From: Lentinula raphanica
Lineage: Eukaryota; Basidiomycota; Agaricomycetes; Agaricales; Omphalotaceae
Direction of reading: 5' to 3'
Assembly: GCA_027919835.1 (NCBI GenBank)
Contig: JANVFP010000030.1
Span: 434,001-498,000 of the forward strand
Length of the DNA: 64,000 bases
The notes under the pieces were generated by a model. It had not been told where the DNA came from. It did no database searches and saw only the letters and a list, made by a program, of their open reading frames with translations. Below are positions 22,617 to 37,059 of this stretch, piece by piece; within the stretch, counting starts at the first letter, position 1, and each line of letters begins with the position of its first letter. The translations under genes were made by a program, and so were the position numbers.

Positions 22617-23068
22617 CACAATGTATCAGTAAAATCAAGTCTCATGGTCATGAAATGCAGTGTCTCTCTGTCAAATCGATCACTCAACAAATGAGAGAGA
22701 TCGTCTCGTTGACTCGACATCCTAGTACAAGGATATTATCATGGCAGGTGATATATGGCAATTCGGAATCGTAGACGACGCAGATGCGTTCGTAGACGCT
22801 GTCTCTTATATCGACACAGATTCAATTTCGATCCAAGGTAATCTGGCGGCAGACTCTTACTATGCTTTGGTTCTCGGTTTCTCCCAAAGCCAAGCTATAG
22901 TTGCCCCACAATTGTCTCATAACACCTAAGGTTTAGGTTTATTTCCCATATCTGAGATCTCTATGTACTGGCAGCAAAAGCGTGCCCATGAACAGTGAAA
23001 CTAAACAAGAATGAGAGTGCCAATGAAGATGAACAGACGAATCATGACCATTTGAATACCGAAGACTC

Positions 23069-24263
23069 TTAATTGTCCTCATCACTCCAAATCAAATCCT
23101 CATCCTCACCGTCACTCGGTACAGAAAATCGACCGAAGAATGTCTCGGGCTTAGGAAGTATGTGGTGTCTGCGCAACAAGGAATAACAGTCAGTACGGCG
23201 TGTGGATGTTTTGAGTTATTCTGAAGACATACTTGTCAAGTAACTCTTCCACACCAGCCTCTCCGGCTTCCCAGTCAACCCTGACCCAGTTATGCACAAG
23301 CTCGCCGTCTCGGTAGACGAGAATGGTCGGAAGCATGTCAAGATCGACATTGTCTTCCTTGTATGGGTCTTCATCTTCATCTTGATCCTCACGATCGTCC
23401 TTCTCGTCGAATTCGTCATCGTCGTTTCGAATGGATCGAGAGAGTCCCGTAGCTTTTGGATTAGGCTTCGACGTGGTAGCGAATCCCAGAGATGCGGCGC
23501 GACACCGCAGGAATTTTGTATCAGGATAGACACGCGCCAGCTGAGCGAGATTGTCATCCAAGAGGAAACATCGATCTAAGGACTGAAATAAGAATTATGA
23601 GTTGGAAGTTCATGTGTGAGCCTGAGTTGTCAGGAAGACGTCGAACCTACAGGTTCGTAGAGATGAACGACGACCCAAACACCCCTCTCTTCTTTCTCCA
23701 CAGCGTTCAGAAAGTTATGAACATCCACCTCTCGAAGATGCCCGAATTTGCCCTCTCTTGGTCTTCCAAACACGTCTCTTCTTTCCTTCTCTTTCTCTCG
23801 TTCTTTCACTACAAGTTCATCGACCTTCTCCTCTCCTCCCTTTTCGCGCTCCTCTTCTAGAAAGGTCTTCCCTCCTAAATTGCTTCTCTCCATCTTCTGC
23901 CTCAAGTCATCCATTTCGTGTATTCGTCTCTGTCTGTTGATCTCCTCAGCCTCGTCTCTGTCACGGATGACGCCCTTGACACCAGTCCGGCCTGGGCCCA
24001 TACCTATTGACTCTTGATGTTGGTCTTGGGCAGTATCCGAAGGAGGTTTATGACCATCGTTGAGATTCTGGAGATCTTCGTCGTGCCAGCCAGGGTCTGA
24101 GGATGGAGAGACTGATCTTGCTGGCGATGATGATCGTTCGGGTCCGTTGAAGAGCTCGCCGGAGAGTACGAGTGCTTCAATATCTGCGTACTTCCAAATG
24201 GATTTCAGGAATCAGTACTTGGTAAGTATATCATTCTCTCCGAATGGGTTTCTCCCTTACCAT
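23069..24263 (-). CDS. Phosducin-like protein (thioredoxin-fold chaperone cofactor)
   Basis: The main exons are 24190-23651, 23582-23233 and 23168-23069. They are preceded by what appears to be a start-codon-only exon (ATG at 24263-24261, directly followed by GTAAGG). The total is 330 aa. The N-terminal part carries the phosducin-family signature (GPGRTGVKGVIRD followed by coiled-coil DEAEEINRQRRIHEMDDL). The rest is a thioredoxin-like domain without CXXC (VVHLYEP|SLDRCFLLDDNLAQLARVYPDTKFLR; MLPTILVYRDGELVHNW), with an acidic insertion (DDREDQDEDEDPY) and an acidic tail. Such proteins assist G-beta-gamma assembly or CCT chaperonin. The start is inferred because conserved YADIEALVLSGELF lies upstream of the first internal Met (24001). 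Confidence 0.8.
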
Positions 24264-24538
24264 GTTTTAGGAGTGAGTGTAGACTTAGATGAGAATGAGT
24301 TGAATGAACGGAAACGAAGTAAGAAGCGCTTCAAATCCTGTTTTGTGGGTCACTAATGTCACGGTGTGCTCGTATCCAACAGAGAATATACTCTGTTGCC
24401 TTCGGATTGAGAGCTATGACTGTACGAATGAACAAAGCAACGAGGGTTCATCGACTAACTACAAAAACATGGAACGTATGTAGTATAATGGTCCCGAGCT
24501 ATATTGCAAAACGACACGTTCTCGAAGTCTAATAGTAC

Positions 24539-27500
24539 TTAAGGACGTTTCCTCGATCTAGGCTTCATGTTTTCCGCCTTCTGCAAAATGTACACCATGA
24601 ATATTAACACACTATATAGAGACTGGTTTGCACTCGCCTTCTTCTCCCCGGGCTGCATTTGATCCTTGTTCTCGTCTCCCTTGCGCGCGCCAAGCTTCTA
24701 TGAGCTAACCGTCAGTAATTTGCGCCAAGAGGTATGGAACCATCGGCTTACACTTCGCCTTGTCGGACGAGTATTCATGCTATCCTGTGTAGCCTTAGGA
24801 GATGTAGGCCTATTCCTTTTCCCGAGCTTGGGCAGGGGTATGTCGTCGAAGTCTGAGATGTCTTCATCGAGCTTGGCAAAACTTGGAGATTTGGAAGAAG
24901 GCGACAGGTTTGCTTTAGCCAACTGATTAGGAGGAGGAGGTTGAGAAGAGACTACTGAGTCAAAGTTCGTCTTGGCAGCCCGAGTCTTGTGAGCGGCCTC
25001 GCGATCTGTCAATGGGGACGACATCCACATGTTCAGATTGAGCATTGACTTCTCTTTGGGATCAGGTATGACATATTCGTCGCCTTTGCCTTTATCTTTC
25101 AGGTATTTGGCTAATGTTGACTCGAGTTTTCCGACCTTGCTTTGAAGTGTGGTCACCATGTTGTCGCGCTAGAAAGTAGGACTCAGAACCTTGATACGAC
25201 TGAGAATCCAGTAGGTTAGATTTACACACCCTTCGAAGTTCGTTCTCTTTAGCTACCATCGCCTTTTCGTGTACGTCTTGAGAAAACCTCATCAGGAAAT
25301 TGACAAATCTTTTTTCTTCATCATTCTGAAGGCGATAGTAGTCAACTGAAGATCTGGGTTCTGTCGTCGGCACTCACCAGATCGCCTGAGTGGTATCTCT
25401 TCTCCAAGGTCTCTCCTCGTTCCCGCAAGCATTCGATCTCTGCTTCCAGTTGTCTGATCTTGTCGTTAACCTCACTGCTCTGTAGACCGCCTGAGTTGGA
25501 TGCTATGTGAGCCATCTCGAATTTCATCTCCATATTTCCGATACGGTTTGTGAGCTCCCTCGTAAGCTCAACCAGTCCCTGCTCTGCAGCCTCCGCCCTG
25601 TTCACCACTGCGCCCAGAAGCCGTTCGCTTGCTTCCTCTTGCTTAGTTAGGCCATGTTGGTATTCTTCTGCTGATCTTTCCATCGATTGCAATTGAAGCT
25701 TTGAGTTTTCCTTCAGGCGTTCGACGTTGCTTTGGAGGCTTGACTGCTTCTCGAGAACACTGAATAGCTCTGACCGGTTCCTGTCTCTTTCCTGCTTCAA
25801 CTCGGAGATATCTTTGCGCTGTTTCTCGAGGGTGTTTTGCAGTGCAGTCTTTTCGGAAGTAAGGACAGCGTTTTCCGACATTTGTTTAGTGGAGTTGAAT
25901 TGAAGTAGCGCGAGTTCTTCCTTGAGATGGACGAGGTTGGAATTTTGCTCCTGGAGGACGGCAACGCGTTCCTGAAGTGAATTCATCGTAGAGTTATGAG
26001 CGGCCATTTCAGTTTCCAGCTTCAGAGTATCTTGACGGTAGCGGTCAAGAGAGCTCTGTAACTTGGTGCGTTGCTCAACCAGCGAAGCATTGTCAATTCG
26101 AAGTCCCTCTACGGTGGTTTCTAAGCTTGCAGTTCTCCCGTTCGAAGTGTCAAGTTCGGATCGCAAAGTGCCAAGCTGTACTTGAGTCACAGTATTATCT
26201 GTCTGCAATTTCTGAAGGTCGGCCTCCAATTTGAGCTTATCGTCTTGCAGCTGTTTGATAACCGCTTGAAGGCTTTTCTTCTGCTCTTTGAAGACAGCCA
26301 GTTCAGAGTTAGTCTGGGCTTGGGCGGCCTCAAGCTGCAGTCGTGCCGTGGCGATGTCTGTGCGTAACTTCTCGACGGCCGAGTTCGACTTGCTACTCTC
26401 TTTTTGATGCCGTTCAATGTCGCTTTGTAAACTCTTTTTCTGTTCTTCGAGGATGGCCAGTTCCTTCTTGTATCGACCATGCGTAGATTCAAGCTCTGCC
26501 TGCAATCGTGATGGTATTCAGAAATTCAACTATGAGTTTTCAGCTTCCTTACCGAGTGAGCTTTTTCACGAAGTAGCAATCGTTCCTAAACGTGCATGGA
26601 GTTATAGGATTTCAAGACTACAGGCCCGTTGGACACACACCTGTATATCACCGCTGTGTTCCTTCGTTAGCTTGAGAGTAATCGCTTGAGAATCGAATCG
26701 CTCTTGGAGGACCTAAACAAGAAGAGGGATAAGAAATTTTCCGAAGATCAGCTTTTATCTATTCAAACTCACGGTTGCCTGGGTAGTGGTTCGCTGCAAT
26801 CTACCAGGATAGCGAGTGACCAGAAAATCAAACAGGATAGCATGTAACTCACTCTTCTGTAACTCCATCATGACTGCGCTCGATTCGCAGCTTCTCCGCC
26901 TCAAGAATCTTGATCTTGTCCAGTGCCTCGGTGACTTGGGCATGAGCAGTGGCTTCTTTTGACTTGACATGTTCAACGATGTTTTCTAGCTCAGAGATCT
27001 TGGCGGCGTCTTTCCAAGCGCTGTGACGACGGTCAAATCCATCCAAGAGTGAAGCGAAGGTAGAGTAGTGCAGATAGGCTTACGCAGTTTGTAGAGCAGC
27101 TTTGATTTCTTCGGATTGGCGCCACTTTTCGTCAAGGAGAATGACTTCTTTTTCTTTATCCTGCGCCCTTTGCAGATGTGACAAGGTATCTTCGGCAGCC
27201 CTGACTGGGTATTAGTTGGTACCATTGAATGAGAGAATGTTTTCACCGTTCGACACGCTGGGTTTCGAATTCGAGGCGTTTTGAGTTTTCGTGTAGGTCG
27301 TCCACCAATGATTGCTTTCTGTGTGAATTCAGTTTCAGTGAAAACTGGATCAAATGACGCAGCGTACTCCTTCCTCAAAATCTCTATTTCAGATTCTTTT
27401 CGATCCAACTGTCGAGCAAGATCCGCGATCCTAGAGCATTTGTTGGCACTTTTTATGATGGACTAGAGATTCGGAATCACTTACTTCTTGTTGGCCTCGG

Positions 27501-29096
27501 TGAGTTTGATCTCCAGCTTCAATCCTCCTGCCAATACTTCGGAATCCTCTTTTTCTCGTTGCTTGAGTTTTGTCGCAAGTTCTTCCATCTGATGGCCTAG
27601 GTCCAAATAATCAGTGATGAGTATAAAGTGTCGTGAGTGCGAACACACTTGTAGTCTCCCATAAACCAGCGCTTCGTGTCAAACTTGCCATTTCTTCTTT
27701 GCGCCGATTTTCCAAGCCAGTCACCTTTTCGTTAGCCTCGGCCAGTTGAGTACTAAGATTATGCAGCTTGTCTTTCAGAAAGTCAATCACTTGTTGTGCT
27801 TATGATTTCGATTCTTCAATTGACGTCCTCGAGAAAAGAAGAGGAATTTCATACTTACCATCTTGGCGATCTGTTTGAAGTTCTTGAATCAAACTCCGTG
27901 TTTCATTCGCTTTGACCAGATGGTGGCCAGAAGGATCCATGAATGGCTCGAGGTCTACGAAGGACAAGCCAATTGCGTCAACAAGAGGACTGCAGGGTTT
28001 GGATTCACCTTTCAGACTGTCAGAAATTGTCAGACGCGATGTTCCAAGTTCGTCGCGCAATGTGGCGACGGTTTCCACCGATACTTCGTAACGAGTCTTA
28101 AGGTGTTCGACAGCATTTCTAAGTGAGTCGAAGCTATAAAGACATGTCAGTGTCAGTTGAACAGCTAGTCAAAGTAGACAGTCATGTAACACGAACTTTT
28201 TGCTCATGTTCTCGATTCCACGTTTTGCAGCATCTTTGACTTTCGAAACGCGCTCATCCGAGGATTTAATCTTATCTTCAGCGCAAAGTAGCTTCTCCTG
28301 CCCTACACGAATTTGCTCGTCTTTCTCATCTAGCAGGAGTCGAAGCTTCTCGGTCTCGCGATCTTTCGAACCGAATTCCTCTATACTCCTTTGCGCATCA
28401 GCCTCCATTTTCATGATGCGTCGCTCTTGTTCGTCGCATGTTGCTTGGAGTACAGAAAGCTGGGAACGTAGATTCGCACTAGCAGCGCGCTGGTATGTCC
28501 TTGAGACCTTGCGGGAAGGCGCATATACGAGCAATCTGATACTTACCTCTTCGCTCAATTGAGATTTATTGGCTTTTGCCTCGCTTAGGGTACGTTGCAT
28601 AATTTCCGAAAGATCGAGAATATCAGATTCCGCGTCTGGTGCTGTCGAAGGAGCTTCGGAAGGGATTCGAGGTGCTGTACGTTCACATGTTTGAGGGGTT
28701 GGCATATACTGATAGTGGGAGTGTCTTGCGTCGTGCATTTCGCCTGGTTTTTCCTGTAGACCGGTCTCGAGAACTGGCGCGGAAGGCCCATGGCAAATAG
28801 CAGCTAAGGAAATCAACATCATTCAAGTTGATGGAAACGTCTCTAGGTTAAGAGATCGACCTACGTGATATCGGTTCAACCTTTGCCCTAGCTCTTTGAG
28901 GTGTCGAAAAATCTGTAGGTGGGAATATATGTTGATGCTGTTGAGAAGTTCGGGACGCTGGTTGGGTTCGGACGTGAGCGTTTGCACGATGAGAAATAGA
29001 AGGAAAGAGGAATTGCTGCGATTGCGGATGCCTTGTTGGCTGATTGGAAAAAGAAAATATTCTCTTCGCCGCGACAGCATTAGGATCTGTGTCCAT
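24539..29096 (-). CDS. Long coiled-coil protein, function unknown
   Basis: About a dozen or more small introns connect coiled-coil segments over 4.5 kb; first exon 29096-28865, last intron 24637-24581. The N-terminal 80 residues are Ser/Gln-rich (start MDTDPNAVAAKRIFSF) and are followed by a Ser/Pro linker. Then come hundreds of residues of heptad-rich Glu/Lys/Leu sequence, the longest exon being 26505-25367 (with IERHQKESSKSNSAVEKLRTD and MERSAEEYQ). The C-terminus is charged and basic (DISDFDDIPLPKLGKRNRP ... MKPRSRKRP). The layout (disordered ends, central coiled coil, basic tail) resembles synaptonemal-complex transverse filaments or spindle/septum proteins, but nothing is diagnostic. The last intron uses GC-AG. 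Confidence 0.75.
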
Positions 29097-29507
29097 TGTG
29101 TGCCAGCGAGCTGGATATAGCCAAGAAAGAAGATAGATAAGTCGAGCGTCAAGAGGTCTTGGTCAGGTCGTGGTAGTCAAGTGCACGGGCCCGTGAAATG
29201 TCCGAAGATAAGATAAGGACGACCGTGTGAAAGATCTAGCCTGTGGCGATGCATCTTCTCATGCAAAGCATGCCAAACAAACCGGATTACAACCGCTTGT
29301 ACTTCCCCTCTGCCCCATCCACTTACCATCCACTCGAGCTAGGTATTTCTACACATTTTCCTCTTCCTCACCCGTCGCTGATTCACGCTCGTACTTTTTT
29401 CTTGCCTACTCACTTCACGCCAACCTCCATCTCTTCCTAATTTGATTCTGCCACAGCTCCTCACGACTTTCTAAATTTCGCTTTTGTATCTACGAACATA
29501 ACCTACC
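29097..29507. promoter_or_regulatory. Divergent promoter region of actin and the coiled-coil gene
   Basis: 411 bp lie between opposite start codons. The actin-proximal half (about 29290-29470) has long pyrimidine-rich runs (CATTTTCCTCTTCCTCACCC), common upstream of strongly expressed fungal genes. No convincing TATA box stands out. Confidence 0.4.
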
Positions 29508-31057
<1,550 letters not shown>

Positions 31058-31232
31058 AGTCAAGGTTTCAGTGGTCGCGCTGGTATTGTAGAGATGGATG
31101 AGTGATTCGATTACCCCCTATGTTTTACTTCAACATTACAGCAAATAAATAAAATCGCGTTGCTTTTAATCTTGTCATTACATGATGTCTACTACTTACA
31201 CCTCCCGCAATAACCTACTCAAGTAGGATTGT

Positions 31233-34198
31233 CTAGGACTCTGTATCCACTGAAAAGTATGCAGGGTCTCTGTATGTATCAGGATCGAAGTGAGAATATC
31301 GTGAATCTGCAGAGTGTACAGAGAGGTTCGATACAACCCGCTTAAGACCTGCTCTTCCTACAGCTGGGGATTGACCTGCAATGTTGGGATGTTCATGACC
31401 GTCCAAAGATTGTGCGATGGTTCTTGGTGTAGCTTGTGCGGGGGAACGATCTGAAGGAAGATATTGACTGGAAGATGGGTTTACATTACGCGAGGGAGTT
31501 CTTGAAGGCCCCCGTGAGCGGTCATTATTGTCATTCAAGGGAGAACTTTCGTGATTCGAGGTTCTCGCCTGGATATTTCGGTCAGAGAAGGCTGGGGAAC
31601 CAATCCTCTGAGGCTGTTGGAATGGGGACCAATTTTCACGGGCTGGATTTATACTTTGACGAGAAGGACTAAAATTCCCTTCGTTCAATGAAGTCGCCCG
31701 CGAACGTGCGCGACTAGACGATCTAGGAAGTTGATTGGGGTCTTGGTATTGCTCGGGAGGTATACCAATCCCATGATCAAGTGTGCTGTTCAAGCCACTG
31801 GGTACATCAGAAGGGGATTGCGACTGAAACGATGATCAACATATGACGTTCCTGTACTAGGACTGTACTTACCGGAGGTTGAATGGATATGGAGACAGGA
31901 GGACTACTTGAATCGACGACATGGGCAGGCACAGTTCGAGGAGAACGAGCTGCTGTTGGCGGTCTCGCCCAGGCAGGAACGCCGTCATTGCGAGAATATC
32001 CGCTGCCTTCAGATGCTCTCTTCTGTGATTGTCTTGATGAGTACGGATTCTGGAAGGACCTTGGATCGGCAGAGCTCATGGATATTGCTCGGCCATGCCC
32101 CATTTGATTCTGGCTTTGTGGTTGCTGAGTTGAAAGTGGAGCCGGAACAGTGAGTTGAGTTGGTACTCGGACATTGCGTGGTGGACGATCTTGTGAGAGT
32201 GACAAGCCCTGATACGGGATGGTAGGTCAGAACCAGAAGATGAGGATATCATCATAACTTACCTCATATGGCCGGTACGTATTTCTTCTCACAGTATCAG
32301 AACCACCCTGTCTGGAAGCGTCCATAAGCCCCATATCCGGGGGATCTGGCATAGGTGCAAACGACGCACGAGGGCCTCGAGTAGGATCTGTAGGCCGGGA
32401 AGATTCAACGTATGACGCGGATGTCGGCGCAACATTGAGACTTCCCTGTCTGCTGAGAGGAGTTTCCTTGATCATACTGAGCATTCTGACGTCCTTGCCC
32501 TTGCCTTTGAACATGTTCCTCAACGTAGTCCCCAATCCCCCAGTTCGTTTGGTTCCGGTTTGCACCGGCATTCCCCATGCATCTAGTAGACTCCCACTAG
32601 AGTTGTTTGCAGAATATTTCGAGCTCATCGACGTACGCCTAGTTTGAGCATCACGTAATCGATACCACGAAGTAGATGATTCTGGTCTATCTGTTACTGG
32701 TGCGTCAGATATTTGGATTGAAGAGCCTCCCTCGCCGTTCTTCTCGTACCATGACTCGGTAGCTCGGGCTTTACCCTTCGATGAAGTATAGTTCCCTTTG
32801 GGACCCTCATTGATGCTTGTACTACTGAGGTGGGGAACATGACCAGGTAACGCATTTACACTAGGTTGAGGGGATGGTGGATGGTGAGACAGCTCGTGAG
32901 GTGGAGGCAATGAAATGTGACCATCCTCAGATACGGCTGGAATATAGTTATCAGGAGGGCGAGGGGAGGGTGCTCGGGGTACGGCAGGTTCAGGATACCA
33001 CGGCTGTGGTTTTGTTGTGTGTCGTCGTCCTGTCAAAGGCGGTCGATTGTCAAATTCGACTTGGTTGGCAGGCGGAATGGGAAGAGAGTACATTTGAATG
33101 GCTGGTGTCGCCATTCCAGGTGCTGTGGAAGGTGGGCGAGGGAATTGAAGAGAACCGGGATGCTGAGGATGCTCAGAATGGGATGAATCCCTCGTAAAAG
33201 GCTCTGAGATAGTTTGACCTGGTGGGTTGTTTAGAATTGGCGCTGGTGGAGGTGGGACGGGGAATACTGGATTCTGTACCAAGACTTGTTGCTGGGGAGG
33301 AGGGAATGTACGATAGGAAATCGTATCCTCACCATCCTGGGTTTCACTAGTATCATCGTTCATGAAAGAGGTTGGCTCTAGCGGAGGAAAGTTGACCGGG
33401 TACTCATTGTCGTACTCGATGACATGCTGAGCGTTCCCAATACCGAACTCCGCTCTAGCCCGCTTCCAACCTGCCTCGAAGCCCTGTCTTCGGCCTTCTT
33501 CTCGAGCTTTCCAAACATCCAAGGCTTCTTTAACCCTCCTTGCGTCTCCTCTCGCTTTCTTTGCAACTTCTTCGGCGGAGCCCAACTCTGTCTGCAGGTT
33601 GAGCACCGTCTCCCTAGCTTTGGAAATCTCCTTTTGCGCCAAATCATACTGAATTTTGTAAAGAGTGAGTTCTTCCTCCAGAGTACGCGATTCCCGTTCA
33701 GCAGCAACTTTGTCCGCGTTCAGCTGCTGGAAGCGATCTCTGTATACTTTGACCTGAGATTCGGCTTCTGCCGCGCGCTGGGTCTCTGCTTCCAGTTGGG
33801 AGAAAACCATGTAGAGAGTTTTGCGCATTTTGGAGGACTCGTATTCATGTTCGATCAACAAACTGAGGAGTTCACGGTGACCCAGGCCTTTGTAGGTTGA
33901 TTCGCGCTCTCGACGATAGCGATGACTAGGTCCTCGTCTAGAACGAGATTCTTTGAGCATTCCTACAGCGGCTTGACTGCCAGTGCCATGAGAAAGGACA
34001 CCGTGAGTGGTTGAAAGCAATTCTGAGCGCGGCGAGCCTTCATGCGGATCATGTTCATGGGCAAGAGTTTCATCGACGAAATCACGTAGAACAGGACTAT
34101 CAGAGTAGTCACTACAGAAATTGTGTAGAATTGAACGCGAACGTTACTTGCCCTTCACTGTCATCGGATGGCGAATATAGTCCCGTAGCATCGGTCAT
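31233..34198 (-). CDS. Hypothetical protein with N-terminal coiled coil and disordered Pro/Ser-rich tail
   Basis: The main exon (about 34111-32263), a second (32208-31873) and a third (31823-31233) join in frame; introns are 54 and 49 nt. A short first exon from an ATG at 34198 (MTDATGLYSPSDDSEGQ) is likely, but the junction to the main exon is unclear because the obvious GTAACG donor does not keep frame. The protein has an Arg-rich segment (SRSRRGPSHRYRRERES), a coiled coil of about 150 residues (HEYESSKMRKTLYMVFSQLE onward), then a long low-complexity region rich in Pro, Ser and Gln with TSSKGKARATESWYEKNGEG. No known domain is visible. It looks like a basidiomycete-specific scaffold. Its start lies head-to-head with the FHA gene. 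Confidence 0.72.
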
Positions 34199-34252
34199 CG
34201 TTGGTTCGATCCCGGAGCGTTTGTTTTTTTTCCACGCCACACGTTGATCACA

Positions 34253-37059
34253 ATGTCACAATTAGTGACATACCGTTACTCTCGCGTCCTTCCTTCTCTC
34301 CCATTCAGCGAAATGCCTGCTCCAGCATCATTTCCATCTCCTTATCCCGCTCTTTATCTTTACCCACTTAATGACTCCTTTGCTCCCAAGCACATCTCTC
34401 TCTTACACAACACCCATGTCAAAATAGGTCGACAAACGAACGCCAAAACCACTCCAGGTGAACGAAATGGCTATTTTGATTCCAAGGTCCTTAGTAGGCA
34501 ACATGCGGAAGTCTGGGAGGAAGGAAACAAAGTATGTCTGCAATGATCTTTCAATGTTGAGCGAAACTCAACCTTTAATCGACAGATATTTATTAAAGAT
34601 GTCAAAAGTTCTAACGGAACTTTTATTAATGGAGACCGGCTTAGTCCAGAAGGCCTTGAATCAGGCCCTGTTGAACTGCATAGTGATGATATTGTCGTAT
34701 GTCTGCAGCTGTACTGCACCAAAAGATAGCGAACACTAAGAGAGTTTTTAGGAATTTGGTATCGATATCGTCGGAGAAGACAACAAAACCATCGTTCATC
34801 ATAAAGTCGCTGCTCGAGTTATGTGTATCCTTTCAGAACAAGACGCGCAAATGGCTGCCAGAGCAGAGCAACACCAGATGCAACAAATGCAACAGTTTGC
34901 TGGTCCTTCGTCGTCTTTGTCTCCCGCTGCAAATGGATCTATCATCAACCAGACCGGGCAAAATTCGGGTGTAGGTTCCACGAATTCTTCCTCTTTCAAC
35001 TTCTCAGGCCAACAGCCTCCCCGCCGACCTCAACTATCGCAACAGGGAATTTCTGGTATGGGAGGGATGGGCGGGAGTATGAGGCCTCCAGGGAAAAGCG
35101 GACTGACGTTCGATCACATATTGAATCGTCTTCAGGGCGAACTTCAAAAGAGTCGAGAAACAGGCGCAGAGCTGCATACTCTCAACGGGGCAATGAATGA
35201 GATACATGAGACCCTCAGTGGTGGCAATCTGGTACGCTGCTGTCATAAATTGTGTTCTTGATTTCTTGATTTCTCATCTATGACTATCTAGCCCAGCACT
35301 TCTCCTCCGTTTCCTCATCCTCTACCATCTGTTCGACCTAGTCAAGCAGCCGTGCCACCCGTGAATCAACCTGAACCTCCCACTGTCCCTTCCACACATG
35401 ATCATCAGGAAACCTCGTCGAACGAACAGATGACGACGTCCACGACCGCCACTCATCTCCAGCCTTCTTCGCCTGCCTCTCAGAGCCTCTTGAATGATCT
35501 TCAGACACAATTGAAGGACACCCAGAGTTCTCTTTCACAGCATATAGATAAAATACGCATGCTGGAAGATGCATTGAAGGAGCAGGAAGCAATTCGTCAT
35601 GAAGTTCGTTTACTCAGGGACATGATGGATGCTGTACAGAGGCGAGAGGAACCAACTCGGATGACCACTTCAAGTAAACCTCGTCGTCAGTCAGAGTTAG
35701 AACCCCGCGGCGGTTTTGATATAGACGAAGAGGAAGAGTCTGATGCGCTTGATGACGACTTTGAGGACGATTCCAGGAGTGTCGGCACAGTTGTTCCGCA
35801 TGAACTGGAACGGGTAGATGAAGAAGACGAAGACACTGCGTTAGCAGATGATGAGCCTCTCCAAGCGCAGGTGGACGAGCTTGATTTGGTGACTCATGAG
35901 GAAGAGACTCGTCAACCGTCTGCTCCGACAGGGACAACGGAGGCAGAACTTGAGGACGCTGAGGTTGAAGAGGAGCAGCGTCAGGAGGTTGGTCGACCTC
36001 GCACACCAGAGCCTAATCAATTAGGTATGAGTGTCCCGCGTTCATCGGCTATCAGTTCTCCCACAAAACCCTCTCAATCTCTTCTAAATACCGTCGTGGA
36101 TGAGCTCACCAGCTGGCTCACCACTCTGTCAACCCAACTCGAATCTGCTCTAGCCTTATCGAGCACTCTCCAAGCTCAGCATAGTGCTGCTCAATCCACG
36201 ATTTCCGCTTTGGAAAGTAAAGTGGAAGCTCTTGAAAACCTAGTTGCCGTCAATCTTGCAGTTCAGCAACGCCCATCAACTGCGGCTCCTGAACCCGTTG
36301 AGCGAACGGCCCCTCCAACGACAGAGCGGGAATCATTGATCAGTATGGTCACGGAATGGAAGAAATCTGTCGAAGGTCAATGGAGTAACGTACAAGAAGA
36401 ATGGCATCAAGAACGTGAACGGCTCAACCGTGCCCGTGAAGAGTGGGAAAACAAAGTCCGACTCGTTGACGACGGTCTCGAGCGCATAGAGCGCATACAG
36501 TCCGTCGCTCAGTCCAAAAACACGTCTTTCTTTCACGGAAACGGTGATATCAAACATGGACTAGTCACTCCACCAAGTCCACGCAGCCTCTCTTCCGATT
36601 CCAATCGTCCACGGCGGAAACGATCTGGGTCTGGGAGAGGTAGAACAGGCTCAAAAAGACGCAGTCTGTCTCGAGGTGCAGATACCGATGACACCGAAGC
36701 CACGCTTGCTAACGACGAAGCACATACCTTCGATAAAGCGGGTGCGAAACTCGTAGCAGCAGGCCGGCTGGCCAACCACCTGAATTCGACGAATACAAAA
36801 CCATCATCTGTCTTCGAGCCTGCAGAAAATGCACTGTTCCGTAGCAATCAATCTGACGAGCAAGCTTCAATGCCTGGTCCAGATGTCAAGGATGTTCGGG
36901 ATGCTCAAATCGTACGTACTCATTGCTTCATACAGGCTTTGCTGTTCCTGATATAGCTTCCATTAGAATCGAGTCAATATGCAAACAGCCTTTGGAGTAT
37001 TGGTTCTGAGTGTAGCAGCAGCAGCGGTGGTATGGCGTGTCAAACCGAATACCGTATAG
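34253..37059 (+). CDS. FHA / coiled-coil / tail-anchor protein, SLMAP-Far9/10-type STRIPAK subunit
   Basis: Five exons: 34253-34531, 34586-34696, 34752-35231, 35292-36911 and 36967-37059, giving 860 aa. The N-terminus is an FHA phosphothreonine-binding domain (VKIGRQTN ... SRQHAEVW ... IKDVKSSNGTFINGDRL). Then come Gln/Ser-rich linkers, coiled coils (about residues 240-300, 345-380 and 560-640), an acidic stretch, a basic Ser/Arg patch and a single C-terminal hydrophobic helix (AFGVLVLSVAAAAVVWRV) as tail anchor. This order is that of SLMAP, yeast Far9/Far10 and Neurospora HAM-4. These anchor the STRIPAK phosphatase complex to the ER/nuclear envelope and are needed for cell fusion and fruiting in fungi. 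An alternative start is Met at 34313. Confidence 0.82.

Noticed and set aside
22741..22929. 62-codon ORF MAGDIWQFGIVDDADAF between CSE1 and the phosducin-like gene
   Set aside because: It is short, has no homology I recognise and no supporting context. It could be real, but cannot be supported.
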